From: an uncultured Clostridia bacterium
Lineage (GTDB): Bacteria > Bacillota > Clostridia > TANB77 > CAG-508
NCBI GenBank assembly: GCA_934168355.1
Contig: CAKPNI010000026.1
Location: 1 to 15,387 of the forward strand
DNA length: 15,387 bases
Reading direction: 5' to 3'
Shown here: positions 7,401 through 14,056 of the stretch, one piece after another
How the letters are laid out: each line of letters begins with the position of its first letter
Position numbering within the stretch: the first letter of the stretch is position 1
The notes under the pieces: generated by a model
What the model was told of the DNA's origin: nothing
Database searches by the model: none
What the model saw: the letters and a program-made list of their open reading frames with translations, nothing else
Position numbers and translations under genes: made by a program

Positions 7401-10400
7401 TTGGTTGGAAGATATGAAACTACTGTAGATGAATTAGGTAAAATAGGTTCAAAAAAAGGCATAAATACATTGAATAATAAAGAATGGTATTATTTTTATA
7501 AAGAACAAAACAATAGATTATATAAAAATAATGCATTTTATGGCTCAACTGTTGTAAAAACATCAATGATAACTGGTAGTCAATATGATGCAATGTTAAA
7601 TTTTGCTTTGCAAGGGGAAGATAAATCAAAAGTAACATCTACGGAATTATCTTATGGAAATAAAACAGGTTCGATTGCTGTAACAGGAAGTTATGAAAAT
7701 GATAAAATAAGTAATATATATGATTTAATGTCAAATGTATATGAAGAAACAACAGAATCAAAAAATACAACAATAAGATTGGCGAGAGGCGGAGTGTATT
7801 TTCCTACTGTTACGGGAAAATCAGCTGCTACTAAAACAGAAATGACACCAACTGATAGATCGGAATTTTATGGATCACGAATCTCCTTATTCTTGTTAGA
7901 TTCAAATGATAATATACCACCATCATTTAAGATAGAAGCAACACCAGGAATTAATAATATAAAAATTGATATCATAAATACAAATCCAAACAAGAATATT
8001 GCAAAATATTATTATTCAATATCATCTGATGGAACAAAATGGGAAGATGAGATAGAGTCAGCATATTTTTCACATACTTTTGAAAATTTAAAACAATCAA
8101 GAGTTTACTATATAAAAGTTAGAGCAATAGATGAAGTCGGAAATATGAGTGATTATACTACACAACAAGTACATACAAATTCAATGAATATTTCAAATGG
8201 TGATTTATATATAAGAAGTGTTTATGGTAAAAATCCGAATTGTACAGTTTTATTGGCATTAGGACCAAAATATAATAACTCAAGTTTTAAAATCAAATAT
8301 AAAGTGTTGCAAAGTGAAAAAGAATTGGAAAATGAAGAAAGCTTTAATACAAATACTTGGAGTACAGGAAATGTTGTTAGTAATTTATCTGATACCAATA
8401 TTATACTTGCAAAAATTACTGATAGTAGTGGAAATGAACAAGATGACTATCAAGTATTTTATTTAGATGGATATTCAGAGGAATTTTCAGAAAAATATAC
8501 GGAAACTACAAAATATGTTGATGCAAATGGCGAAGTTGCATACATACCTGCAGGCTTTAAGGTAGGTATTTCAGGATGGATAAATCTAATAAATAGGGGA
8601 CTAGCAATTGAAGATGACGATGGTAATCAATTTATATGGATTCCTGTGCAAAATGTAATAAAAAATTCATCGAATAATATAAATAAAAATTATACTCCAA
8701 TGGCTATAAATCAACTAGGAAAAAATAGCAAATTTTATGAAGCAATTTATTATGCAATATCTGATAAAGGAGAACTATCAACAAATTCTGACTATAAAAT
8801 TGGAAAAGCTGTATATAGAGAGCCATCGCTTGTAACAATAAATACAAATGGAAATCCAATATATACTTGGGATATAGAAAATGTATTAATAAAAACATCT
8901 AATAGAGACACAAATCCGAAATTCTATAAAGATGCTTTAAAATACAATTCTGCCGAAGAATATGGAAAGTATATAAATGAAGAATATTATAATATGATAA
9001 ATTCGGTAGAAAAATACGGAGGTTTTTATATAGCAAGATATGAAACGAGTGTAATTCAAACAAGTGATAAAAAAACAATAGCTGGTTCAAAGAGCAATAA
9101 AACACCATATAAAGGTGTTAGTTGGTATGAGTTGAATTATGTTCAAGACGGAACTAGAAACGAAGATAATCCATACCATAACTCGAAAAGCGTTGTGGCA
9201 AATATGATATGGAATTCTCAATATAGTGCTCTTTTAAATTATATAAATAGAAGCGAGTATAGTAATTTGATAATAGATAAAGATATTGGTTATCATAAAA
9301 ACATTTTAAATACAGGAAAGGCAACACAAGATGTTATATTTAATATCTTTGATTTAGTTGGAAATGTAATAGAAAATACTATGTCTGTATATTCCAATTC
9401 ATCAAAAGTTGCGAGAGGGTCATATTATAACCAAAAAGGTAATGCGGTAAAATATACCAATTTTGATGTTGGAAATATTTCAAACATTTATGGCTCTAGA
9501 ATGTCACTCTACATTGTGGACGAAGAAGATGATACAAATCCTGTAATTACCAAGAGAGAAGATGGAGTTGACAAAGATGGAAATAAGAGATACATAGAAC
9601 CACTGGCAAAAGCAAATTCGATAGACGTAAAAGTATCTGCTTACGATCCAGATAATAAAAATGGAAAAACTGGTTCAGGAATAGAAAAATATGTATATAG
9701 TATAAGTGGAACTACAGATGAAAATGGAAATTATACTAATTATACAGATTATATATCTTATGGCAATACATATACATATAAGCAATTAAAGCAGGGAACA
9801 ACATATAGTATAAAGGTAACTGTATATGACCATAGTGGAAAAACATCTCAATTAGATTTAGGGCATGTATCAACAACAACTTATAAAATTGGTACACAAG
9901 ATGTATATATAGATGCCATTTATGGACAAGATAAAAAAGGAACGATTTATTTAGAATTTGCGGATACATTTAAAGAAAAGGATAACTATTACATTGAATA
10001 TCAAGTTGGAATACAGGGAGCAGAATATAATGAAAATGGAACATGGAAAAGCTCATCAAAAAACTTGCAAACTGGTGTACAAGTTGATAATCTATCAGTA
10101 GGGGATATAGTATATGCAAGAGTAACAGATGGCAAAAACTTTTTGCCAATAGCCGAAAAAACTCAAGATAGTGATGGCACGGAAAATATAGTTGATTTAG
10201 GTACTTCAATTTATACATTTAATATAACACAATTAGAAAGTTATTCAAAAATTTATGAAACTAGAACTGAATATACTGATTTAAATAAAGATAAAGCTAA
10301 TGTACCTGCTGGATTTGCTATAAACGAATTACATAATGAAATAAAAACAGGTTTAGTTATAAAAAGAATGAAAGATGATGATGGCACAGATTTATTAGAT

Positions 10401-11318
10401 GGAGATGAATTTGTATGGGTTCCTGTAAAAGATGCAATATATGATGAGAAAAGAAGTAGTGAATTAGCTGATAGTGATTCAAGCTCAAATACATATAAAC
10501 CAATGGCCAGATTCCAAATTGACAAAGAAACGACAGATTCAAAATATTATGAGGGAGTGCTTTATAATTATGGACATAATTATAAAACAGGTTCATATGT
10601 TAAATCAGTGTCAAATAGATTAGGCATAACAATAGAATTTAGAGAAGTAAGTTTAGTAACTGGAAGTAAATTTCAACTTGGTTGGAAAAATATAAATAGT
10701 GGTACAACTAATGACTATTTAGAAAAAAATTATAAAACTTATGCACATTTTGATAGTTTAACAGAATTTGGTAATTATATGAATGAAGAATACAAAAAAA
10801 TGGTAGATTCTGTTGCCAAATATGGAGGTTTCTGGGTTGGAAGATATGAAACCTCAATACCAACAAAGGAAAACGTAAGTTCCATTAGAGGCAAAAAACC
10901 AATGTGTGATAATTGGTATAACATGTATTACTATCAAAATAGTGGAAAAAACACAGTTAATCCATATAATAAAAATAATGAAGTTGCAACAACAATGATA
11001 TATGGCAGTCAATGGGATGCAATGCTTAATTGGATATTAACAGGAGAAGAAAAAGATAAGGTATTTAAAGTTATGGGAAATCATGAGGGAGCCGTGGCCA
11101 ATGCAGGAGCATTTGGAAGTGATTGCGTAAATAATATTTTTGATACTTGTGCAAATGTAAGAGAAATAACCCAGGAGGCTTATGGTACGCAATACCGTAT
11201 ATATCGTGGTGGAACTTATGGATTGAATGGCAATACCATGGCATGTGAACGTGCTGTGGCTTCACCAGATATATCATCAAGTATTATAGGCACAAGATTA
11301 ACAATGTATTTAAAATAA
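4464..11318 (+). CDS. Giant modular surface protein: FN3-like repeats and three FGE/C-type-lectin-like domains
   Basis: A 2,284-residue exported protein of unknown specific function. The N-terminus has a membrane segment (8-25) followed by S-L-A-R-Y (24-28), a degenerate form of the operon's SipW signal. Residues 40-245 look beta-rich. Two FN3-like repeats (about 246-332 and 406-497) precede three copies of one unit: FN3-like (501-592, 1150-1237, 1690-1800), a second beta domain (595-690, 1240-1335, 1808-1925), and an FGE-sulfatase/C-type-lectin-like domain (802-1146, 1341-1686, 1927-2284). Each of the last carries [E/Q]-F-[V/I]-W-[V/I]-P-V, G-G-F-x-[V/I]-x-R-Y-E-T, N-I-[Y/F]-D-x3-N-V-x-E, R-G-[G/S] and G-[S/T]-R-x-[S/T]-[L/M]. 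The family's RLPTEAEWE block is absent, so binding rather than catalysis is likely. No LPXTG motif. AAAGGAGA (4452-4459) fixes the ATG; an in-frame GTG at 4449 precedes it. Confidence 0.85.
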   Translation: MRRKSKIKFVAILIILIISIVTVSLARYVIYKSIEINFNAPPVDAGELDFTIKNTENIYNVSSVDDKVTISSKINLNNKYNIDISAYYVWKDSSEIPNEDEYKEFSIENNEKEFTREESKVGIYYLWVKIKYTSEIGEQKEIIKTSKMISVMLGDIKIVLDDDSEYLSGDVVAKINYLGEYKYNTKAGYGKTEDEAIANATSENANEITIKAEETDAIYYIYAVAENSVGTKITNIFKIDNIDNIRPTINEVTPSFARARINISDNKSGIKEYDITEENIEPKNYKNIVNKDTKELEVYVNDLKPNTKYYLWVKDNAKNVISKEFKTLNLSYEANPSLNSWTSEKTTITFCDIGDAKIFYQLGDENTYTYNKQSGIEIYENKTVNYILQDGNSQIKGTINVNNIDKIAPSVEVSSDYNKLTIKATDSGSGIIGYFITDTEVNDITKVEFKSVPNMQSLDIGENKDYLGNDLIYNRKYYVYVKDKVGNISRGEVISKIDTEKPKIEIIDKSTTTNSMTISVKASDEYSGLTGIYKYYIGTEEGVYNEIPVETLNTKYTYIELEHNKTYFIKVEVQDMAGQIGSVETSMKTNELLVNNENAEITFNNAYWSKNKQNITVKTTTNYKMKYQIVKENGNLEIENSYWSEPVKSGTVVSGLENGDTLYVKLYDGTNASTNWASYNVMNEMQINYPSLTDEQVSKMQISNFNILTYNVNKSEIEVASSHYNSNVVTYNYYMKNVNRDTYNLVMTSSTYDEKVVINQPQEHQIYSTICVQLIGDEIGTLTRSKNKTITIADESIDSNVFADLNRTYVDSEFFTAIVPEGFKVSNKTEENVISKGLVLSDRDDNEFVWVPVQNPIYNEKNDTLSVTKNYTPMVRYQKNSTSYFEKIYYSYSGTTATGNINDTSYRLGGVNDKEPAILTSASKDKYTWNVEKPFGTSYDVDKSKYKDILGFQEPSEFGKYLNSEYTQMIHSVDASGGFLVGRYETTVDELGKIGSKKGINTLNNKEWYYFYKEQNNRLYKNNAFYGSTVVKTSMITGSQYDAMLNFALQGEDKSKVTSTELSYGNKTGSIAVTGSYENDKISNIYDLMSNVYEETTESKNTTIRLARGGVYFPTVTGKSAATKTEMTPTDRSEFYGSRISLFLLDSNDNIPPSFKIEATPGINNIKIDIINTNPNKNIAKYYYSISSDGTKWEDEIESAYFSHTFENLKQSRVYYIKVRAIDEVGNMSDYTTQQVHTNSMNISNGDLYIRSVYGKNPNCTVLLALGPKYNNSSFKIKYKVLQSEKELENEESFNTNTWSTGNVVSNLSDTNIILAKITDSSGNEQDDYQVFYLDGYSEEFSEKYTETTKYVDANGEVAYIPAGFKVGISGWINLINRGLAIEDDDGNQFIWIPVQNVIKNSSNNINKNYTPMAINQLGKNSKFYEAIYYAISDKGELSTNSDYKIGKAVYREPSLVTINTNGNPIYTWDIENVLIKTSNRDTNPKFYKDALKYNSAEEYGKYINEEYYNMINSVEKYGGFYIARYETSVIQTSDKKTIAGSKSNKTPYKGVSWYELNYVQDGTRNEDNPYHNSKSVVANMIWNSQYSALLNYINRSEYSNLIIDKDIGYHKNILNTGKATQDVIFNIFDLVGNVIENTMSVYSNSSKVARGSYYNQKGNAVKYTNFDVGNISNIYGSRMSLYIVDEEDDTNPVITKREDGVDKDGNKRYIEPLAKANSIDVKVSAYDPDNKNGKTGSGIEKYVYSISGTTDENGNYTNYTDYISYGNTYTYKQLKQGTTYSIKVTVYDHSGKTSQLDLGHVSTTTYKIGTQDVYIDAIYGQDKKGTIYLEFADTFKEKDNYYIEYQVGIQGAEYNENGTWKSSSKNLQTGVQVDNLSVGDIVYARVTDGKNFLPIAEKTQDSDGTENIVDLGTSIYTFNITQLESYSKIYETRTEYTDLNKDKANVPAGFAINELHNEIKTGLVIKRMKDDDGTDLLDGDEFVWVPVKDAIYDEKRSSELADSDSSSNTYKPMARFQIDKETTDSKYYEGVLYNYGHNYKTGSYVKSVSNRLGITIEFREVSLVTGSKFQLGWKNINSGTTNDYLEKNYKTYAHFDSLTEFGNYMNEEYKKMVDSVAKYGGFWVGRYETSIPTKENVSSIRGKKPMCDNWYNMYYYQNSGKNTVNPYNKNNEVATTMIYGSQWDAMLNWILTGEEKDKVFKVMGNHEGAVANAGAFGSDCVNNIFDTCANVREITQEAYGTQYRIYRGGTYGLNGNTMACERAVASPDISSSIIGTRLTMYLK
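11196..11318 (+). other. Compositionally distinct 3' end of the giant gene (possible variable region)
   Basis: This part encodes the last 40 residues of the third lectin-like domain, R-I-Y-R-G-G-T-Y through G-T-R-L-T-M-Y-L-K. It carries three CGT arginine codons (11196, 11205, 11250), while I noticed no other in-frame CGT in the gene. By hand count 11161-11280 has 52 G/C of 120 (43%) against 13 of 60 in 10921-10980. The C-terminal end of an FGE/C-lectin domain is the usual place for a diversity-generating-retroelement variable region, but no template repeat or reverse transcriptase lies in this window. Confidence 0.35.
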
Positions 11319-11352
11319 ATGACATAAAAATAAGGCTAGAGGTGAGATAGAA

Positions 11353-11868
11353 ATGAGAAAAAGAAAACATTTTAAAGAAAAGAAAAAAAATAATAATAAA
11401 TTTATTTTTTTAGTAATTATAATAATATTAATAATTATTAGTAGTATAGTATTCATTAAAATAAAAAGAAATAACAATGCTACAAAACAAAAAGATGAAA
11501 AATATGAAAATGGGATTTCTTTGTATAATACATCAATAGGAGAAGATATAAAAGAAACCGAAAATGGGATAAAAATAAATACTGGAGAAAAAATAAATAC
11601 CGATAAAATATTAGATAATTTTACAATCTCAGAGATACAATTAACATATAATTCTGGAATAACAAGTATAACTGCAAATGTTACAAATAATTCGAATGAA
11701 GAAATAGCACTTACGACAATAACAGCAATTTTGATAGGAGAAGAAAACAAAGAATTATGCAAAGTAAAGGGTGTAGTAAGGGCTCTTGGCATTGGGGAAA
11801 CTGGAAGATTGAATATTTCTATGTCTGGTAATTATATAAATGCTCAGGATATAAGATTTTCTAAATAA
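11353..11868 (+). CDS. Membrane-anchored protein with FxLYD-like domain
   Basis: This 171-residue protein has a strongly basic cytoplasmic N-terminus (1-16), one membrane span (17-36) and an extracellular region. Residues about 88-171 (I-S-E-I-Q-L-T-Y-N-S-G-I-T-S-I-T-A-N-V-T-N-N-S onward, then L-G-I-G-E-T-G-R) resemble the FxLYD type of small beta domain: a strand, the V-x-N-N-S turn, and a G-E-T-x-x turn before the last strands. That resemblance is by eye only. The T-Y-S-x-Y motif is absent, so it is probably kept in the membrane rather than cleaved by SipW, and could tether or assist the exported proteins. It lies 34 bases after the giant gene, with AGAGGTG (11338-11344) before ATG 11353, and is the last gene before the terminator. 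Confidence 0.7.
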   Translation: MRKRKHFKEKKKNNNKFIFLVIIIILIIISSIVFIKIKRNNNATKQKDEKYENGISLYNTSIGEDIKETENGIKINTGEKINTDKILDNFTISEIQLTYNSGITSITANVTNNSNEEIALTTITAILIGEENKELCKVKGVVRALGIGETGRLNISMSGNYINAQDIRFSK

Positions 11869-11898
11869 AAATAGGGACTGTAAAAAGTCCCTATTTTT
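11867..11898. terminator. Bidirectional terminator between convergent genes
   Basis: AAAAATAGGGACT (11867-11879) pairs perfectly with AGTCCCTATTTTT (11886-11898) around a six-base loop. A run of eight T follows on the plus strand, and the A tract gives a T run on the minus strand. It starts inside the stop codon of the FxLYD gene and ends two bases from the stop codon of the minus-strand gene, so one hairpin serves both. Confidence 0.88.
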
Positions 11899-11899
11899 T

Positions 11900-12832
11900 T
11901 TAAATAATTGTTGGAGCAATTTCAAATTTAACATTGAAAAAATCAAATTTTTCTGTTTCATTTGTTTCTAAATAGTCGAGATAAATGTCTAATTCATCAA
12001 TATTTTTACAAGCTGTAATTATTGCAGGATGAAGTTCATAATTAAACATTAATTCTAATGCTAAATTAATAGATTCTCCTAGAGATAAATGTTCGATTTT
12101 CCTTGCTAATTTATAGGTTTCTCTAAATCTTGCAAATGCAAAGTTTTTATAATTTTCATAAGGTAAAGTATATTTATACTTTATTACATCTTCTAGTGTA
12201 CTATATTTTCCATTACTTTTTTGTAATATTGCATTAATTTCATTAAATGAAAAAGGTAAAATTATTTTACCTGATGTTTTTGAAATAATTAGTGTGTTTT
12301 CTAAAATGTCAGTATTTTCAATATTTTCTTTAGGGATAGATACGGTATCATGTATTTCTTGTGTAATAATTGGCACTTTTTCTTCATTTGTCGAAACTGA
12401 ATTTGTAACATTATTAGTAAATGACAAATCAAAGAATTTAGTTGAATATGCAAGAAATTTGTCAATTTTTATTAAGTTATTAAATACATTTGTAGATATA
12501 TCGTTATATTCTTTATAAATTCCATTTAGCAATTCTAATGAGCAATTACTTGTATTATCAACTTTTTGTTTAAATGTATTTAGTAGTAAAGTTGTAACAT
12601 CGATTAAATTCATGCAATTTTTAAGTTCAGTTAAAAAGGATACCATTAAATTGGCGGTATCTGAATTTATGCTTTTTATTGGAAAATCAGCAATTTTTAT
12701 TATATAATTTGATATTACTTGTTTGTGATTTTCTAGCAAATTAAAAATTAAATTTATTTTTAATAAATAATCATTTAAATAATTATTTAATTCTTCTTCA
12801 TTTGATAAAATATTTTCACTTATAATATTCAT
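11900..12832 (-). CDS. Unrecognised cytosolic protein, 310 residues
   Basis: I do not recognise this protein. It has no signal peptide or membrane span. Residues 1-140 look helical and Leu/Ile/Asn-rich, residues about 145-190 form a polar Glu/Thr/Ser linker, and 190-310 form a second, more ordered region with Y-x-F-A-F-A-R-F-R-E-T-Y-K-L-A-R, then S-I-N-L-A-L-E-L-M and H-P-A-I-I-T-A-C-K-N-I-D-E-L-D-I-Y-L. The second region's spacing of aromatic, basic and acidic residues suggests a compact helical domain under selection. AGAGAGGTG on the minus strand (complement of 12840-12848) is a good ribosome binding site seven bases before the ATG. It converges on the surface cluster and shares its terminator, but nothing shows a functional link. 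Confidence 0.8.
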   Translation of the reverse strand: MNIISENILSNEEELNNYLNDYLLKINLIFNLLENHKQVISNYIIKIADFPIKSINSDTANLMVSFLTELKNCMNLIDVTTLLLNTFKQKVDNTSNCSLELLNGIYKEYNDISTNVFNNLIKIDKFLAYSTKFFDLSFTNNVTNSVSTNEEKVPIITQEIHDTVSIPKENIENTDILENTLIISKTSGKIILPFSFNEINAILQKSNGKYSTLEDVIKYKYTLPYENYKNFAFARFRETYKLARKIEHLSLGESINLALELMFNYELHPAIITACKNIDELDIYLDYLETNETEKFDFFNVKFEIAPTII

Positions 12833-12851
12833 TTGTTAACACCTCTCTTAT

Positions 12852-12879
12852 ATTATATAGTAAATTTTCTAAATGTCTA
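12852..12879 (-). promoter_or_regulatory. Sigma-A-type promoter for the 310-residue protein gene
   Basis: On the minus strand TAGACA (12879-12874), a 16-base spacer and a perfect TATAAT (12857-12852) precede the ribosome binding site, giving a short leader of about 12-20 bases. Confidence 0.65.
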
Positions 12880-12887
12880 TAATATAA

Positions 12888-12916
12888 TTGTAAAAATTTT
12901 AAAAAAGATATATAAT
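12888..12916 (+). promoter_or_regulatory. Sigma-A-type promoter for the HAD phosphatase gene
   Basis: TTGTAA (12888-12893), a 17-base spacer and a perfect TATAAT (12911-12916) lie 28 bases before the start codon. It is back to back with the minus-strand promoter; the two -35 elements are eight bases apart. Confidence 0.7.
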
Positions 12917-12944
12917 AATAAAAAAATGAAAGGAAAACGAGAAA

Positions 12945-13820
12945 ATGTATAAAATGATAGCAGTAGATCTAGATGGAACAATGCTAAATAGCTATGGAGA
13001 AGTGACAGAAAATACAAAAAGAGTAATAAAACAAACAATACAAAAAGGAACAGAAGTAATAATAGCTTCAGGAAGAAGTATAGATTCGATAAAAACAATT
13101 GCAAATGAAATAGGAAGCACAAAATATATGATAGCAGGTAATGGTGCAGTTGTGTATGATATAAAAAATGATAAGATAGTATATGAAAAATATATCCCTA
13201 AAAGTAAGGCAATAGATATAATAAAAACTTGTGAGCAAAACAGTATTTATTATAATGTATATACAAATAAATCAATAGTAGCAAGTAGTTTAAGATTTAA
13301 TGTTTTATATTATTATAAGGAAAATATAAAGAAAGAAGATTCTAAAAAAACACATATTACATTAGTAGAAGATATTTTAAAATATGTAGAAGAAATGCAA
13401 GATGAAAAAATAATGAAAATATTTATATGTGATAGCACTCAGTCTGTTTTTAATTCTATTATTAAAAAATTTGATGGAGTGCAAGATTTAGAAGTTTTAG
13501 ATGTATCTCACATGTCAAGAAAAGTAATAAAACATGGAACTACAGATGTACCAATTGAGTATTATTATACAGAAATTTCTATGAAAAATGTTGATAAATG
13601 GTATGCTATTGAATATTTGATTGATAAATTGAATATTGAGAAAAATGAGGTTATGACAATTGGTGATAATATGAATGATAAGAAGATGATAGAAGAAGCG
13701 GGACTTGGTGTTGTTATGAAAGGTAGTACACCTGTTGTAACTGCTGTTGCAGATTTTGTAACTGATGATAATAATAATGAGGGGGTAGCTAAAGCTATTG
13801 GTAAATTTATATTGACATAG
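12945..13820 (+). CDS. Cof-type HAD-superfamily phosphatase
   Basis: This 291-residue cytosolic hydrolase belongs to the Cof/YidA group of haloacid-dehalogenase phosphatases, which act on sugar phosphates, flavin or pyridoxal phosphates and similar metabolites. All four motifs are visible: D8-L-D10-G-T (nucleophile and general acid), A-S42-G-R (motif II serine), Lys218 in V-D-K-W-Y-A-I (motif III), and G-D241-N-M-N-D245 (motif IV, Mg2+ binding). The segment between about residues 85 and 190 is the type-II cap. Length is normal for the group (about 260-290). Motif III has K-W where K-G is common, a mild variation. AAAGGA (12929-12934) lies about ten bases before the ATG. The gene has its own promoter and terminator, so it is probably a single-gene unit. 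The substrate cannot be read from sequence. Confidence 0.93.
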   Translation: MYKMIAVDLDGTMLNSYGEVTENTKRVIKQTIQKGTEVIIASGRSIDSIKTIANEIGSTKYMIAGNGAVVYDIKNDKIVYEKYIPKSKAIDIIKTCEQNSIYYNVYTNKSIVASSLRFNVLYYYKENIKKEDSKKTHITLVEDILKYVEEMQDEKIMKIFICDSTQSVFNSIIKKFDGVQDLEVLDVSHMSRKVIKHGTTDVPIEYYYTEISMKNVDKWYAIEYLIDKLNIEKNEVMTIGDNMNDKKMIEEAGLGVVMKGSTPVVTAVADFVTDDNNNEGVAKAIGKFILT

Positions 13821-13869
13821 TAGATATTGTTTACTTAATTGTAAAACATTTTGATGATTAGTAAAAGGG

Positions 13870-13909
13870 AAAATACCAGGAAAGCTTTGGACGGCTCCCG
13901 GTATTTTTT
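13870..13909 (+). terminator. Terminator downstream of the HAD phosphatase
   Basis: AAAATACC (13870-13877) pairs with GGTATTTT (13900-13907), extended inward after one mismatch by GGA (13879-13881) with TCC, and followed by TT. The interior is interrupted by mismatches. It lies 50 bases after the stop codon. Confidence 0.7.
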
Positions 13910-13992
13910 ATTCCTTGAAACATTTATTGCAATTGCTAATTATTATATTAGCACATATTCTATTATATGTCAAATAATTTTCATTATGCATA

Positions 13993-14021
13993 TTGATAAA
14001 AAGAGAAAAACATGGTAAAAT
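13993..14021 (+). promoter_or_regulatory. Sigma-A-type promoter for uvrA
   Basis: TTGATA (13993-13998), a 17-base spacer and TAAAAT (14016-14021) lie 36 bases before the start codon. A TGTTCG half-site sits just downstream, but I find no paired GAAC that would complete a Bacillus-type LexA box. Confidence 0.65.
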
Positions 14022-14056
14022 AATGTTCGGTATAAAAAAGCAAAGGGGCAGAAAAA

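Noticed and set aside
4464..11318. Sortase-anchored cell-wall protein
   Set aside because: There is no LPXTG-like motif, terminal hydrophobic segment or basic tail; the protein ends directly in the lectin-like domain.
4464..11318. Active sulfatase-modifying (formylglycine-generating) enzyme
   Set aside because: The RLPTEAEWE block is missing in all three domains, and the first two have no cysteine at all, so only the fold is suggested.
12877..13122. Minus-strand Leu/Phe-rich frame of 81 codons
   Set aside because: It overlaps the HAD gene start and the divergent promoters, and its composition is that of antisense to Lys/Ile-rich coding sequence.
14024..14029. LexA (SOS) box upstream of uvrA
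   Set aside because: Only a TGTTCG half-site is present; the GAAC partner four bases away is missing.
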